From positions 1 to 64,000 of the forward strand of contig CAVZWU010000001.1 in assembly GCA_963779095.1 (NCBI GenBank): a stretch of 64,000 nt of DNA, read 5' to 3'. Every line of letters starts with the position of its first letter. Position 1 is the first letter of the stretch. This DNA comes from Roseiarcus sp963779095 (GTDB lineage Bacteria > Pseudomonadota > Alphaproteobacteria > Rhizobiales > Beijerinckiaceae). The notes below the pieces were generated by a model that searched no databases, was not told where the DNA came from, and saw only the letters and a program-made list of their open reading frames with translations. Position numbers and translations under genes: made by a program. Shown here one piece after another: positions 22,005 to 31,814 of the stretch.

Positions 22005-23108
22005 ATGTTGGATTCGGATAGGCAGCCTGAGATCGAAGCGCCTGAAGAATTATTGGCGGATATGCCGCTGCCGTCCGATGCGAAGACCTTCTATCTTGGT
22101 GGCATATTCATTCTTGCGATTTTGACGGCGGCCTATATCGCCAGCGAGATCGTCCTGCCGATGATCTTCGCGGTTATGCTCAATCTTTTGATGCAGCCTG
22201 CTTTGCGCATGCTTGAACGATTGCGCGTGCCCAAGGCGCTGGGAGCGATTTTGCTCATTCTCGTCGTGTTCGCGACGGTTGTCGGACTTGGCGCCGCCAT
22301 CTCCGGGCCCGCCGAAGCGTGGATCGCGAAGCTGCCCGAAGGCGTTCCCCGCCTTCAGGAGCGGTTGAGCTTTCTCAACGCCCCCATCAATACGCTTCGG
22401 ACATTTCTGGCGGCCGCCAATAGTTTTGGTGCCGCGGGCCCGCAGCAAAGCTCGGCCGGGCCTTTGGACGGCGGAGCGATTCTCTCGAGCGTCTTTGCCG
22501 GCACGCGAAGCTTCGCCAGCGGCCTGTTCACCACTGTCTTGTTTCTCTACTTCCTGCTTGTTTCGGGCGACAGCTTTCTGAGGCGGTTCGTCGAGCTGCT
22601 GCCCAGGTTCAAAAGCAAGCGGCAGGCGGTCGACATCTCGCAGCAAATCGGACGCGATATTTCGGCCTATCTTCTCACAATTACCCTCATGAACGCCCTT
22701 GTCGGCGCCGCGACTGCAGTCGTCATGTGGTCGACCGGAGTTGGTGATCCCGTTCTATGGGGGACGGTCGCATTCATTCTAAACTATGTCCCGATTCTCG
22801 GGCCCGCCGCAGCTTTTGTCATTTTCCTATTCGCCGGCTCGCTCACGATCGCCTCGACTTGGCAAGCCCTGCTCCCGGCGGCGCTCTATGTCGTCATCCA
22901 CGTGATGGAGGGCGAGACGGCGACGCCGATGCTCCTCGCCAGACGATTTACGCTCAATCCGGTTCTCGTTATCTTCTCTTTCGTGTTCTGGTTCTGGCTG
23001 TGGGGCGTCCCTGGCGCTATTCTTTCGGCGCCAATTCTGGCGACGACCAAGATCGTATGTGATCGTGTTCGCCCGCTGGCGGCTCTTGGCCATATTCTCG
23101 CGGGGTGA
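22005..23108 (+). CDS. AI-2E family transporter (PerM/TqsA-type permease)
   Basis: 367 residues from the ATG at 22005, chosen for GGAG seven bases upstream; an upstream start at 21927 adds a low-quality leader. A helix pair near residues 30-80 (FYLGGIFILAILTAAYIASEIVLP) is followed by a periplasmic or cytosolic loop and five more helices, with the family block GVGDPVLWGTVAFILNYVPILGP and a C-terminal helix FSFVFWFWLWGVPGAILSAP. Families with this architecture export AI-2 or act as Na+/H+ antiporters; the substrate here is unknown. Converges with the kinase gene 20 bases away. Confidence 0.9.
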   Translation: MLDSDRQPEIEAPEELLADMPLPSDAKTFYLGGIFILAILTAAYIASEIVLPMIFAVMLNLLMQPALRMLERLRVPKALGAILLILVVFATVVGLGAAISGPAEAWIAKLPEGVPRLQERLSFLNAPINTLRTFLAAANSFGAAGPQQSSAGPLDGGAILSSVFAGTRSFASGLFTTVLFLYFLLVSGDSFLRRFVELLPRFKSKRQAVDISQQIGRDISAYLLTITLMNALVGAATAVVMWSTGVGDPVLWGTVAFILNYVPILGPAAAFVIFLFAGSLTIASTWQALLPAALYVVIHVMEGETATPMLLARRFTLNPVLVIFSFVFWFWLWGVPGAILSAPILATTKIVCDRVRPLAALGHILAG

Positions 23109-23128
23109 AGGCGTGAGCACGCGGCGGC

Positions 23129-24809
23129 TCAAGGCGCCATCGACGGCTCATCTTTTGCGCCCGACGCGAGAAGCGCCAGCCGGGCCAGTGCGGGCAGCGA
23201 CTTGGACCCGGTTCTCTTCATGATCGACGCGCGGTGGTTCTCGACCGTGCGCTGGCTGATGCCGAGGTCGGCGGCGATGTTCTTGCTGGGCTGGCCCGCG
23301 AGCACCCTATCCATCACCTCGTGCTGCCGCGGCGTAAGACCCGCGAGGTGATCTGCCGCCGATTCTCGCACCTCCTGCAACTTGCTCGAATCCTGCGACA
23401 GTTCGAGAGCCCGCTCGATGCTCGCGATGAGCCCCAGGCGGCGGATCGGCTTTTCGATGAAATCCAGTGCGCCCGCTTTCATGGCTTTGACCGCCGTCGG
23501 CACGTCGGCGTTGCCGGTGATCATGATCGCTGGCAAGCGATGGCCCCCGTCATGGAGCTTCTCGAGCAGTTCGAGCCCGCTCATACCCGGCAGATAGGCG
23601 TCGATCAGCAGGCATGCGGATTTGCCGGGATCAAAGGCGTCAATGAACGCCTCACTGCTCGCATAGGATTCGACGACGCGGCCATCGTCCTCGAGCACGG
23701 TTCGTATCGCCTCACGAACCTTGTCGTCATCATCGATGACAATGATTCTGGCTCCGCCCGCAGTTCTCACTGTCGCAGCAGCGTGCCGAGGAGGTACGAC
23801 CTGCGGATCGGGCAATTTGGCTAGGAGCTTCTCGATCGCGCGCCTCAAATCGCCCAGTTTGACGGGCTTGTTGAGATGAACGCAGTCGTGCACGGCGATA
23901 TCGCGCATGGTCTCGGTCGAAATATCGCCGGTGAGAATGATGAATGGAATTCGCCGATCGAGCTGCTGGCTCAGTTTCTGCAAGACTTGAACGCCGTTCA
24001 TGCCATTTGGCAGGTTGTAATCGGCGAGGACAAGATCCGGTCGCGTCATCCCGCACGCCACCGCTTCCAAAGCAGCCGGACCGTCGACGGCGGTCGAAAT
24101 GGCATAGCCCTCTTCGTTCAGGAACAGCTTCAGATGCTCTCGAACTTCTGGGTCGTCTTCAATGACTAGGATCGCTCCGGCGCGCCGCGCCGTTTGTGCC
24201 TGTGCGTCGTCGGTCAGGCGCGAACGATCGCGAGGCGCAGAAAGAGCGCCGCTCGGAGTCAGCGGGACCTCGATCGAAAATACCGAGCCCTTTCCGTGCA
24301 ACGAGCGCACCCGGATCGGATGGCCGAGCAGTTCGCACAGGCTTTTGACGATCGAGAGTCCCAGGCCCAGGCCTTGGCTTCGCTGGCGGGCCGCGTTGTC
24401 CACCTGATGGTACTCCTCGAAAATCGCCTTCAGCTCCGACTGCGGGATGCCGATCCCGGTGTCCCAGATCTCGATGCGCAATCTGCCCTGGCGCCGACGG
24501 CACCCGACGAGCACCCGGCCGCGCTGGGTATATTTCAGGGCGTTCGAGATTAGATTGCGGAGCATTTGGTCGAGCAGACGCCGATCGCTCCGAACTGACA
24601 GTGCGCAGGGGACCATGCGCAGCGCGAGGCCGGCCGCCTGCGCGTGATAAGTCAATTCTTCCCTCAGATGGTCGAACAGCTCATTCATGGGGACGTCGAC
24701 GATTTCGGGCTTAACGGCGCCCACTTCAATTTGGTTGATGTCAAGCAGCGTATTCAACATTCCCGTCATGGCGCTCAATGCTTCGTCGATGCCCCCGATC
24801 AGTTTCTGG
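23129..24809 (-). pseudogene. 3' fragment of hybrid sensor kinase (HATPase, two receivers, LuxR HTH), cut by IS66
   Basis: Downstream half of the gene interrupted by the IS. In frame from the IS edge it reads KLIGGIDEALSAMTGMLNTLLDINQIE. Then come the HATPase domain (N-box LRNLISNALKYT, G-boxes DTGIGIP and GLGLGLSIVKSL), receiver 1 (phosphoacceptor in LVLADYNLPNGM), receiver 2 (IDDDDKVREAI, acceptor LLIDAYLPGMSG) and a C-terminal LuxR/FixJ HTH (LTPRQHEVMDRVLAGQPSKN, ISQRTVENHR). It lacks the phosphorylatable histidine, which lies on the other side of the IS. An internal ATG or GTG could express a kinase-less regulator; untested. Joining to 26382 across one target-site copy restores one frame (EKAQ-KLIGG). 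Confidence 0.85.
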
Positions 24810-26381
24810 GTAACTCCCAAGCCGTCTGTTTTCAGGCTGCGATTGCGAGGAGGAGTTGGGAGGGGTTTGCAGTGAGGGCTTTGAGAATGTTGAGGCCGTG
24901 CTTTCGTGCGGTGGAGACGATGGACCTCATGCGGACGAAGACGTGAGCGCCTTCGAAGGTGCGGAAGCCGCCCGAGATTTTCATTTTGACCTTGGCCATG
25001 CGCAGGTCCTGTTCGGCCAGGTTATTGGTGAACGGGACGTCGAAGTCGACGAGGAAGCGCAGGGTCTCGTCCTTGAAGGTCTTGAAGCGGATGAGGAGAT
25101 TATGGCCTGGGCGCTGCTTCTTTCGTTTTTTCGAGCCGGGCGAAGGATCGAAGGCCGGCAGGGCGCGATGGAAGGCGAGCCCTTCCCGAACGGCCTGCCA
25201 GTAGCGGTCGACGAAGCCTTGCACGCGTTCGGGTTCGAGCGCCCGGGCGCCGGCCTCTTTGGCTTGGCGCACGGCCTTTGCGGCGTCGAGGAGGACGTCG
25301 CGCATGGCTTGCGCCCACGGCTCCTTGTCGATCTCGATGAGCGCCTTGAGTTCGCGCAGGTGATGGGCGTTGCAGAAGGCGTGAGCGACGTCCGCGAGGG
25401 CGTTGTAGGGGCGGAAATGGTCATGCACGACGACGCCGCCCTTCAACCCTGCGGGAACATCGCCGCGCGCCGCTCCGACCCGGTAGAAGGTATGGCTCCG
25501 GCTCGACGTCGTATGCAGCCATTGCAGGGAGCCTGCGATGCGAAAGCCGGTTTCGTCGAGATGCCTGACCTTGGCCCCGCCGACGCGCGTCCCGATCGCC
25601 TGATAGACGCCCTCCAGAGCCTGAGCCTTCTTGCCCATCCACGCGATCACGCTCGCCGGGCAGACGAGCGGCGCGCCGAACAGGTCCTGAAGCGCCTGCG
25701 CCGTCCGGTCCTCGGGCACAAGCTGCTGCACGTTGAGATAGACCGCCGCCGCCTTGATGCGCTCGCCATATTGGGTCGGCGAGATCACGCCGTCGGGGAA
25801 CGCAGCCCGCGTCACGCCGCGGCATCGGGCGCAGGCATAGATGGCGCCCTGGTGCTCCGTGACCTCGATCAGCCGCTCGGGCAGGTCGAACACCTGACGC
25901 GTCTCCACCCCGGTCTGCATCGAAGCCGCGAGCGCCGCCCGGCAGCGCCGGCACGCCGCAGCCTCGTGTCGGACGACCCAGTCGGGCGTCGCCGTCCGCC
26001 GCAGCGTGTCGCCCTTGTGGCCCCGCTGTCCCCCGCTCGCCTTGCCCGAACGGCCGCGAAGGCTGCCGGGAAGGCGCGACTTCTTCCTCAGCCCGTCGCT
26101 CGAAGGCGGCTTGGAGCTCGTCGTGCTGTCCAGATCCAGCCGGCGCCGAAGCTCGGCGTTCTCGGCTCGAAGGCCCTCGTTCTCCCGCCGCAAATCGGCG
26201 ACCTCCGAGCGAAGCGCGGAAATCTCGCTCCGGAGCGCTTCGATCAGCGCCTGAACTTCGGCAGGGAGAATCATCCCCACCTTAACTCACGGTTCGCCCC
26301 CGCCCGTCTCGAAAATCTCGCAAAACCTCAACGATCTCACACACCGTGTGACAATTCGGACTCACCCGGCTTGGGAGTTAC
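24810..26381 (-). mobile_element. IS66-family insertion sequence, copy 1 (intact)
   Basis: 1572 bp bounded by inverted ends: GTAACTCCCAAGCCG at 24810-24824 and its complement at 26367-26381. It carries a single transposase gene (TnpC) and no tnpA/tnpB, so it belongs to the one-ORF type of IS66 elements. It is flanked by a perfect 8-bp duplication, the target length of the family. It interrupts a sensor kinase gene between the H-box and the HATPase domain. A second copy differing by very few bases lies at 54107-55680. Confidence 0.95.
24832..26280 (-). CDS. tnpC: IS66 family transposase (TnpC), intact
   Basis: 482-residue DDE transposase. Residues about 5-50 form a leucine-rich coiled coil (EVQALIEALRSEISALRSEV). 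A Lys/Arg-rich linker follows with SKPPSSDGLRKK, then a zinc-binding pair of CxxC motifs (CRRCRA and CARCRG). The catalytic acidic residues lie in VRHLDETGFRI, GVVVHDHFRPYN and NNLAEQDLRMAK. The C-terminal IS66 helix region (GGFRTFEGAHVF, LTANPSQLL) is complete. ATG at 26280. The second copy carries the same gene with a 2-base insertion, so only this copy is expected to make active enzyme. Confidence 0.95.
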   Translation of the reverse strand: MGMILPAEVQALIEALRSEISALRSEVADLRRENEGLRAENAELRRRLDLDSTTSSKPPSSDGLRKKSRLPGSLRGRSGKASGGQRGHKGDTLRRTATPDWVVRHEAAACRRCRAALAASMQTGVETRQVFDLPERLIEVTEHQGAIYACARCRGVTRAAFPDGVISPTQYGERIKAAAVYLNVQQLVPEDRTAQALQDLFGAPLVCPASVIAWMGKKAQALEGVYQAIGTRVGGAKVRHLDETGFRIAGSLQWLHTTSSRSHTFYRVGAARGDVPAGLKGGVVVHDHFRPYNALADVAHAFCNAHHLRELKALIEIDKEPWAQAMRDVLLDAAKAVRQAKEAGARALEPERVQGFVDRYWQAVREGLAFHRALPAFDPSPGSKKRKKQRPGHNLLIRFKTFKDETLRFLVDFDVPFTNNLAEQDLRMAKVKMKISGGFRTFEGAHVFVRMRSIVSTARKHGLNILKALTANPSQLLLAIAA

Positions 26382-28295
26382 GTTTCTGGGCCTTCTCCCC
26401 GACCACCTTCTTGGCCAACAGGCCTTGAAGCAGGGCCAGCGTTTGCAAGGGCTGTCGCAGATCGTGGCTGGCCGCCGCGAGAAAGCGCGATTTGGCGAGG
26501 CTCGCCAGTTCAGCCTGTCGCTTGGCGGCGCTGAGCGCTTCCGCCGTGCGGTGCCGTTCGGTTACGTCTTCGTAGGTGATGACCACGCCGTCGGTCTTAT
26601 CGTCGCTGGCGCGGTAAGGCATAATCCGGCGCACGAACCAGTGACCGCTCTGCCCCTGGATTTCCCCCTCGAGGGGTCTCTGAGTCTGGAAGACTGTTTG
26701 GGCGTCGTCCAAAAGCGCGTCGTCGGCGGCGAGCGACTTGAGATCCGTGAGCGGGCGGCCCACATCACTCGGAATTACATTGAAGAGCGCTCTCGTCGCC
26801 GGTGTGAAGAACCGGATGTTGAAGCGCGTGTCGAGGAAAATCGTTGCGACTTTGGTGCTGTAAAGAACGTTCTGCAGATCGTCCGCGGTCGTCCGCTGCC
26901 GCTCGAGCGTTTCCTGCAACTGGCTGTTGAGTGCGGTCAGCTCCTCGTTGAGCGATTGAAGTTCCTCCTTGGAGGCGAGCAACTCCTCGTTCGTCGACTG
27001 ATATTCCTCGTTGACGGACAACGCTTCCTCGTTGACCGCCATCTGCTCTTCGCTTGAGAGCTCGAGGTTACGGATGGTGCTCTGGAGTTCGTTTTTTGTC
27101 GCCTCGAGCTCCCGTTCGAGCTCAACAACGCGCGGAACGTCAGCGGGCGCGATGCTGCCGCCCCCGATGACCTGCGGCTCCAACTCTTCGACGAAGCAGA
27201 CCAGCAGCAAGTCTTCGCGCTCGCGCGGCGCTGGCATGACGACGATGCGAAATGACCAGGCGCCAGCCTCGCCTTTCGTCCGGCCGCCGGGGATGACAAC
27301 TCGCGCATTCTCATGCAGCGCGCGCTGAACGGCCGATCTCAGCTTCGCGCGAACACCCTCGCGCGACATTGCGATCACATCATCGACCGGACGGCCCGAT
27401 ACGATCTTGAGATAACGATCCACGGGTCCATAGTAGTAGAGACATTCGAGTTTGCGGTTGATCAGAACCGCAGCCGGACCATAGGCCTCCAGCACCATCC
27501 GTCGGCAGAGCTCGGCAAGCTCGATCTGGCGCGAAGGAGCGGCCGCTGGGCCGGGACGCGCGCGCGAGCGGTGGCCGTCGCCGGCGCTCAAGGGTAGACC
27601 GAAATCGCCCGGTCGAGGCCCGCCGACGCGGCGGTAAATGCGCTGCGGTTTCGAAATGGCGGCGAACCGACCGTCGGTCGTCCCGACCGTCTCGGCGTCG
27701 CCGACCAGCAGAAGGCCGCCTTCGCGCAACGCGAAGTGGATGATGGAGATGACCTTGGCTTGCGCCTCCGGCAGAAGGTAGATCAAAAGATTCCGGCACG
27801 ACACGAAATCGAGACGCGCGAAGGGCGGGTCGGCGAGCACGTCATGCGCCGTGAACACGACGGCCGAGCGCAGTTCGGCCGAGACCCGGTAGAAGCGATC
27901 CTCCTTGGCGAAAAACTGGCCCAATCTTTCTGGCGACACATTGGCCTCGATCGAGTCGGGATAGAGGCCTTCGCGAGCGCTCGCCACCGCGTCCGGGTCG
28001 ACGTCGCTGGCGAAGATTTGCAATTTGAGGTCGCGCTTTGAGGCGTCGATCTGCTCACGAAAAAGCATGGCGAGCGAATAGGTCTCTTCACCGGAACTGC
28101 AACCAGCGACCCAGATTTTGAGTGGCCTATCGCGCGGGTGGTCGCGCACAAGGTCGGGAATAACGCTCTTGGCCAGGAAATCGAAAACCGCGACGTCCCT
28201 AAAAAAGCCCGTGACATTGATCAGCAAGTCCCTGGAGAGCTGATCGCGTTCCTTGGCGTCGCGAAGCAACAGATCAAGATACTTGGCGGCGGTTT
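26382..28295 (-). pseudogene. 5' fragment of CheR/PAS/histidine kinase gene, truncated at both ends
   Basis: Upstream half of the interrupted gene. It enters from an IS junction at about 28290 in KYLDLLLRDAKERDQLSRDL. Next is the CheR-type SAM methyltransferase (WVAGCSSGEETYSLAML, FASDVDPDAVASAREG, DFVSCRNLLIYL), then a PAS-like region, a long coiled coil (VELERELEATKNELQSTIRN, EEYQSTNEELLASKEELQSL), a second PAS (IFLDTRFNIRFFTPA, VITYEDVTERH) and the HisKA H-box FLAAASHDLRQPLQTLALL. It stops inside IS66 copy 1. The CheB and early CheR part normally found upstream is missing. Such fusions act as stand-alone chemosensory-like kinases. Confidence 0.85.
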
Positions 28296-29871
28296 TTGGA
28301 TCAGCGTGTACATGAGCGCGGCGCGCTCAGCGCCGCGCTCCGAGCCGGCGAAGAGCCATGACTTTCTTCCCAAGGCCAGACCGCGCAGCGCTCTTTCCGC
28401 CGCGTTGTTCGTAAGACAGATACGCCCGTCTTCGAGGAAGCGGGAGAAGGCCGGCCAACGGGTGAGCATGTAATCGATGGCTTTGGCGACGCCATTGTGC
28501 CGGGAGAGCTTGGCGCGTTCGGCGCGCAGCCACTCCTCCAGCGTCGCGACGAGAGGCGCGCTCCTTAAGCGGCGCGTAGCGAGCCGCTCCTCGGCCCAGA
28601 GGCCACTGATCTCGCGCTCGATGTCGAAGATGGCGTCGATTCTCGCTTATCGCCTCCAAGGCGATCGGCGAGATCGGCGCAGCGTCCTTGCCGCGCCGCG
28701 CGTTCGAGGCGATATCAGCGAGCTCGAAAAATCTGCGCCGGCTATGGCTCCAGCACAGCGCCTCAACGATCGGGCGTGGCCGGCGATCAGCGAGATAAAG
28801 CCGACCATAGCCGCTATAGGCGTCGGCCTGCAGGATGCCGGCAAAGGACTTGAGATGTCGCTGGGGATTTCGCCCGATCGATCGCGCGAGGCGTAATAGA
28901 GCGCCGCGGGCGGATCCTTGCCGCCGAATGGCCGATCGTCGCGAACGTAAGTCCAGATGCGGCCGGTTTCGGTCTTGCCTTTCGCCAGAATCGGAACCGT
29001 GGTGTCGTCCCCGTGCAACCGCTCGGCGGAAAGAACATGCGCCTCGATCAGCGAATAGAGCGGCCACAGCGCCAAAGCGCAGACGCCAACCTGGTCGGCC
29101 AGCGTCGACAAGCTTAAGTCCACGCCCTCTCTGGCGTAGCGCTCGCTCTGGCGATTGAGCGGCTGATGCTGACCGAACTTCTCGAACAGGATCATCGCCA
29201 GAAGATTAGGGCCAGCGAAGCCGCGCGGCGTCACATGGAATGGCGCCGGCGGCTGCGTGATCGTCTCGCATTCTCGGCATGAGAAGCGCTCGCGGACGGT
29301 TTGGATCACCTTCCATTGACGCGGGACGACCTCCAGCGTCTCGGTGATGTCCTCGCCAAGCTTCGACAGCCTGGCCGAGCCGCAGCACGGGCAAGTCTCC
29401 GGGGCGGGAATGACGACCCGCTCACGCGGCAGATGCTCGGGAAACGGCTTTCGGCTCGGCCACTTGCGCTCAAAGGATCTGACTAAGGTGGACCGGCGTT
29501 GCGCTTGTTCGGCGGCGAGCTCGTCTTCCGTCGCCTCCGCCTCCGCCTCCTCGAGCTGAAGCTCCAATTGGTCAAGAAGCCGCGCCGTGCGTTCGGCGCG
29601 AGGTCCATAAATCACGCGGCGCAGCTTCTCGATCTCGAGCTTAAGATACGCAATCAGCGAACGGTCGTTAGCCGTCGCGGCTTGAGCGCTGGCCAGTTCG
29701 GCGCCTGACCGCCGCAGTCTCAGCTCGCGCCGCGATCAGCGCGGCTTTCAGCGCTTCGATGTCGTCGGGAACGAAGGAAGGATCGGCGTCCACGAATTCA
29801 GATGGAATCACAAAATCGGACGTTTGAGGCGCCCCTTTTTGCGTTCTCAAGCAATTTTTTCTTCTATCCAA
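28296..29871 (-). pseudogene. tnpC: IS66 TnpC transposase remnant
   Basis: Pieces in three frames reassemble into TnpC: PDDIEALKAALIAARAETAA, then ELASAQAATANDRSLIAYLK (frame changed by one extra base near 29707), CPCCGSARLSKLGEDITETL, the DDE region (SAERLHGDDTTVPILAKG, ILQADAYSGYGRLYL) and TNNAAERALRGLALGRKSW. Further breaks occur near 28880 and 28635. It ends MYTLIQ at about 28300, lacking the last ~30 residues, where sequence passes into the kinase gene. Nonfunctional. Confidence 0.85.
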
Positions 29872-30211
29872 CCGCCGTCGGACGCCATGTCCCTTGCGGC
29901 ATGCGCCAATCGATGCCGGACAGAAGATAGGAGAGTTGCGCCGTCGAGATCGTCACTGTTCCGTCAGCCATCGACGGCCACAGGAACCGCCCCCGCTCCA
30001 ATCGCTTCGAGAACAGGCACAGACCCTGGCCGTCGCTCCAAAGGCATTTGATCAGAGACCCGCGGCGGCCGCGAAAGACGAAAAGATGGCCGGAATGCGG
30101 ATCACGCTTCAACGTCTCTTGGACGATCAGAGCCAGACCATCGAACCCCTTGCGCATATCGGTGTGGCCCGTCACCAGCCATACTCGCACGCCGGTCGGA
30201 ATCGGGATCAT
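29864..30211 (-). CDS. tnpB: IS66 TnpB accessory protein
   Basis: 115 residues with the IS66 Orf2 signature: GHTDMRKGFDGLALIVQETL, HLFVFRGRRGSLIKCLWSDG, GLCLFSKRLERGRFLWP. The ATG at 30211 overlaps the tnpA stop (ATGA), the usual translational coupling. It appears intact although its partners are broken, so it should be inert. Overlaps the first codons of tnpC by 8 bases. Confidence 0.93.
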   Translation of the reverse strand: MIPIPTGVRVWLVTGHTDMRKGFDGLALIVQETLKRDPHSGHLFVFRGRRGSLIKCLWSDGQGLCLFSKRLERGRFLWPSMADGTVTISTAQLSYLLSGIDWRMPQGTWRPTAVG

Positions 30212-30594
30212 CGCCGCGATAATGCCTTGGCGATGCGAGCGAGCGCGCCGGCGTCAACATCCGCCCCGACAAGGATCCGCTCGCCGCCAACAAGCACGAT
30301 CTCCATCCGGCCCATCGACCCGGGAGCTATGGCGGTCGCAGTCGGCTGCGCCCCCACAACCCTCACCGGCACGATGTTCACTGGCTCGCCGACAGCGCTC
30401 GCGCCGCTCGCCTGCTGTTCTCGCCTGCGCTAGGTGAACAGCATGTTGGCGTTCAGGCCGTAGCGGAGCGCCACCTCCGCAACGGACGCGCCTGGCGCAA
30501 AGCTCTCCGCAATGATCCGTTGCTTCTGATCAGCCGACCACGTCCGTCGCCGCCGCTCGCCGCCATCCGTTCTTGGCCTTCCGACGTCCGACAT
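30208..30594 (-). pseudogene. tnpA: IS66 TnpA remnant with nonsense codon
   Basis: From the ATG at 30594: TWSADQKQRIIAESFAPGAS, VAEVALRYGLNANMLFT, then TAG (plus-strand cta at 30430-30432), then RRREQQASGASAVGEPVNIV and on to SRR-stop at 30208. This is the helix-turn-helix TnpA/Orf1 of IS66. The stop stands where family members have Trp (LLFTWRR), so one G-to-A change truncates the protein. Confidence 0.85.
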
Positions 30595-30754
30595 CTGCGA
30601 TAGTGTCCATCATCGACTTAGTGGACACGATCACCGCGCCCACACCACACTATCGTCCCTCGCCGGCCATTCTCGCTAGGCGGCCCGCGCCGAGGGATAC
30701 GGTGGATCACGCGCCATCGCATGTAATCAGATCGCGTGGGCCCACTCGCCTTAC

Positions 30755-31159
30755 CCCACCGAACTCATGACCTTCGTCGGGTTTCCAGGCGACGACGTCG
30801 GGTTCTTCTTCAACACGGTCACCTCGAAGGCGCAAACGTCTGACCGGACGGGAGGTCGAGCTTCCGCCCGACGACGATCGCTTCAGCTCGCGCTTCCACT
30901 TTGGGATCGACTACAAGCCCAACCTCTCCACGGACGTGATCGGCAACAAAGGTTGTCACGGCCACCCGGCCTGAGCGGCTCGGCAGTCTGGAACACCTGT
31001 TTCGTTGAGGCGAAGGTATGCGGTATCCCCTGGACGCCCGAGTTGGCCAAGGTCACCGGGGTGATCTGGGGCTGGCCGTCCAACGTCGGTTGCCTCGTCG
31101 CGACCCGGGCCGAGTATCTGCGCAGCTTCCTGTTGTCCGCACTCGGAGAGATCAGCTGA
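30755..31159 (+). pseudogene. trypsin-like peptidase-like gene remnant
   Basis: Frames read MTFVGFPGDDVGFFFNTVTS, then after one extra base VELPPDDDRFSSRFHFGIDY and NKGCHGHP. After a one-base loss come GLSGSAVWNT, LAKVTGVIWGWPSNVGCLVA and RSFLLSALGEIS-stop. The G-x-S-G-S block followed by a hydrophobic strand resembles the catalytic serine region of trypsin-like proteases, and the overall pattern matches a hypothetical-protein family I know only loosely. The 5' end abuts the proposed IS66 end, so the beginning is missing. Confidence 0.45.
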
Positions 31160-31511
31160 CTGGCCGGCTCGACGGACCTGCTGAAGTGCGGTTCGGTTTA
31201 ATGCCTTTATTCGGACTCGAGAAACGGGCGTGAGGCCAACATGACGTCCGAGAAGGGTCGAAGGCGAACCCTGGCTCAATCGATTGCAGGAATCACAATG
31301 ACATAAGAGTGCCCAGTTTCATCCTGTCGGGCGCGCCACTTTTCGACCCCTTCCGAACAACACTGGCCGTCCGTCAGGACGTTGGCTTCCAGCGGAGAAC
31401 GACCGGTGGCCAAATAGGCGCGAACCGGCAGGATGGCGGGCCTGCAAGTCGAAGTAGAGCAGGTGATCCGGCGTCAGAACCGGCTCGGCGGGCGGGAGAA
31501 TTCGTACCGGA
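31160..31511. other. intergenic, no gene recognised
   Basis: Between the peptidase remnant and the repeat-containing frame. No coding features identified. Confidence 0.35.
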
Positions 31512-31814
31512 TTGGGTACTCAATATCTACGCAACCGCGCGCAAGGCGGGTGGTTCCCATTGATCTGCGCCGCCGAATTGAAGCAAGGTTGCGAAGAATT
31601 CGAAGCGCTCTCTGCAGAGGGAGATGGTTCCGGCTCTGCGTTGGATGGCAGGCCATGCAAATACGCACAAGACACGTGGTTCCCGTTGGTCTGCGCCGCC
31701 GAGACGAAACAAGATTGCGAAGAATCCGAAGCGCTTTCGACAGGAGGAGATTGTGCCGGCTCTGAGCTTGATGGCTGCTGCTCTGCTGAAGAGTGTACTA
31801 CCTTTCTGCCGTAG
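31512..31814 (+). CDS. putative Cys-rich repeat protein, unknown
   Basis: 100-codon frame containing two copies of a 42-residue unit: GWFPLICAAELKQGCEEFEA and TWFPLVCAAETKQDCEESEA, each followed by an acidic Gly/Ser segment. Cysteine and acidic residue positions are conserved between the units and the differences look partly synonymous, which favours coding on this strand. No signal peptide or clear ribosome site is seen, the start is uncertain and the end overlaps the cyclase gene on the other strand. May be a fragment of a larger repeat protein. Confidence 0.35.
   Translation: MGTQYLRNRAQGGWFPLICAAELKQGCEEFEALSAEGDGSGSALDGRPCKYAQDTWFPLVCAAETKQDCEESEALSTGGDCAGSELDGCCSAEECTTFLP
31541..31796 (+). 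repeat. 126-bp imperfect tandem repeat, two units
   Basis: The block tggttccc at 31551 and again at 31677 starts two aligned stretches that match over about 120 bases, including tctgcgccgccgaga/att and gattgcgaagaa/ggttgcgaagaa. The spacing is exactly 126 bases, a multiple of three. Confidence 0.75.

Larger units (their letters stand above)
24802..26389. repeat. 8-bp target-site duplication flanking IS66 copy 1
   Basis: GTTTCTGG is present at 24802-24809 and again at 26382-26389, immediately outside the two inverted ends. Eight bases is the IS66 target duplication length. The perfect match indicates a simple, probably recent insertion. Confidence 0.93.
28290..30754 (-). mobile_element. second IS66-type element (tnpA-tnpB-tnpC type), decayed and truncated
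   Basis: About 2.46 kb containing tnpA, tnpB and tnpC in the classical IS66 order on the minus strand, unrelated at sequence level to the one-ORF element beside it. tnpA has a stop codon, tnpB is intact, and tnpC has at least three frame breaks and lacks its C-terminus. The tnpA-side end is proposed at 30754, where the minus strand begins GTAAGGCGAGTGGG. The other end is missing: tnpC runs into the kinase fragment at about 28290. No target duplication can be found, as expected after a deletion. Confidence 0.75.

Noticed and set aside
24856..27057. 733-codon plus-strand frame through IS66 copy 1 into the kinase
   Set aside because: Antisense of the transposase and kinase fragment; the same shadow recurs in IS copy 2. 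High-GC coding DNA routinely leaves such frames open.
30605..30640. Inverted repeat GTGTCC...GGACAC upstream of tnpA considered as the IS end
   Set aside because: It lies inside the proposed IS boundary at 30754 and has a loop of 14 bases; more likely a small hairpin or operator, not a terminal repeat.
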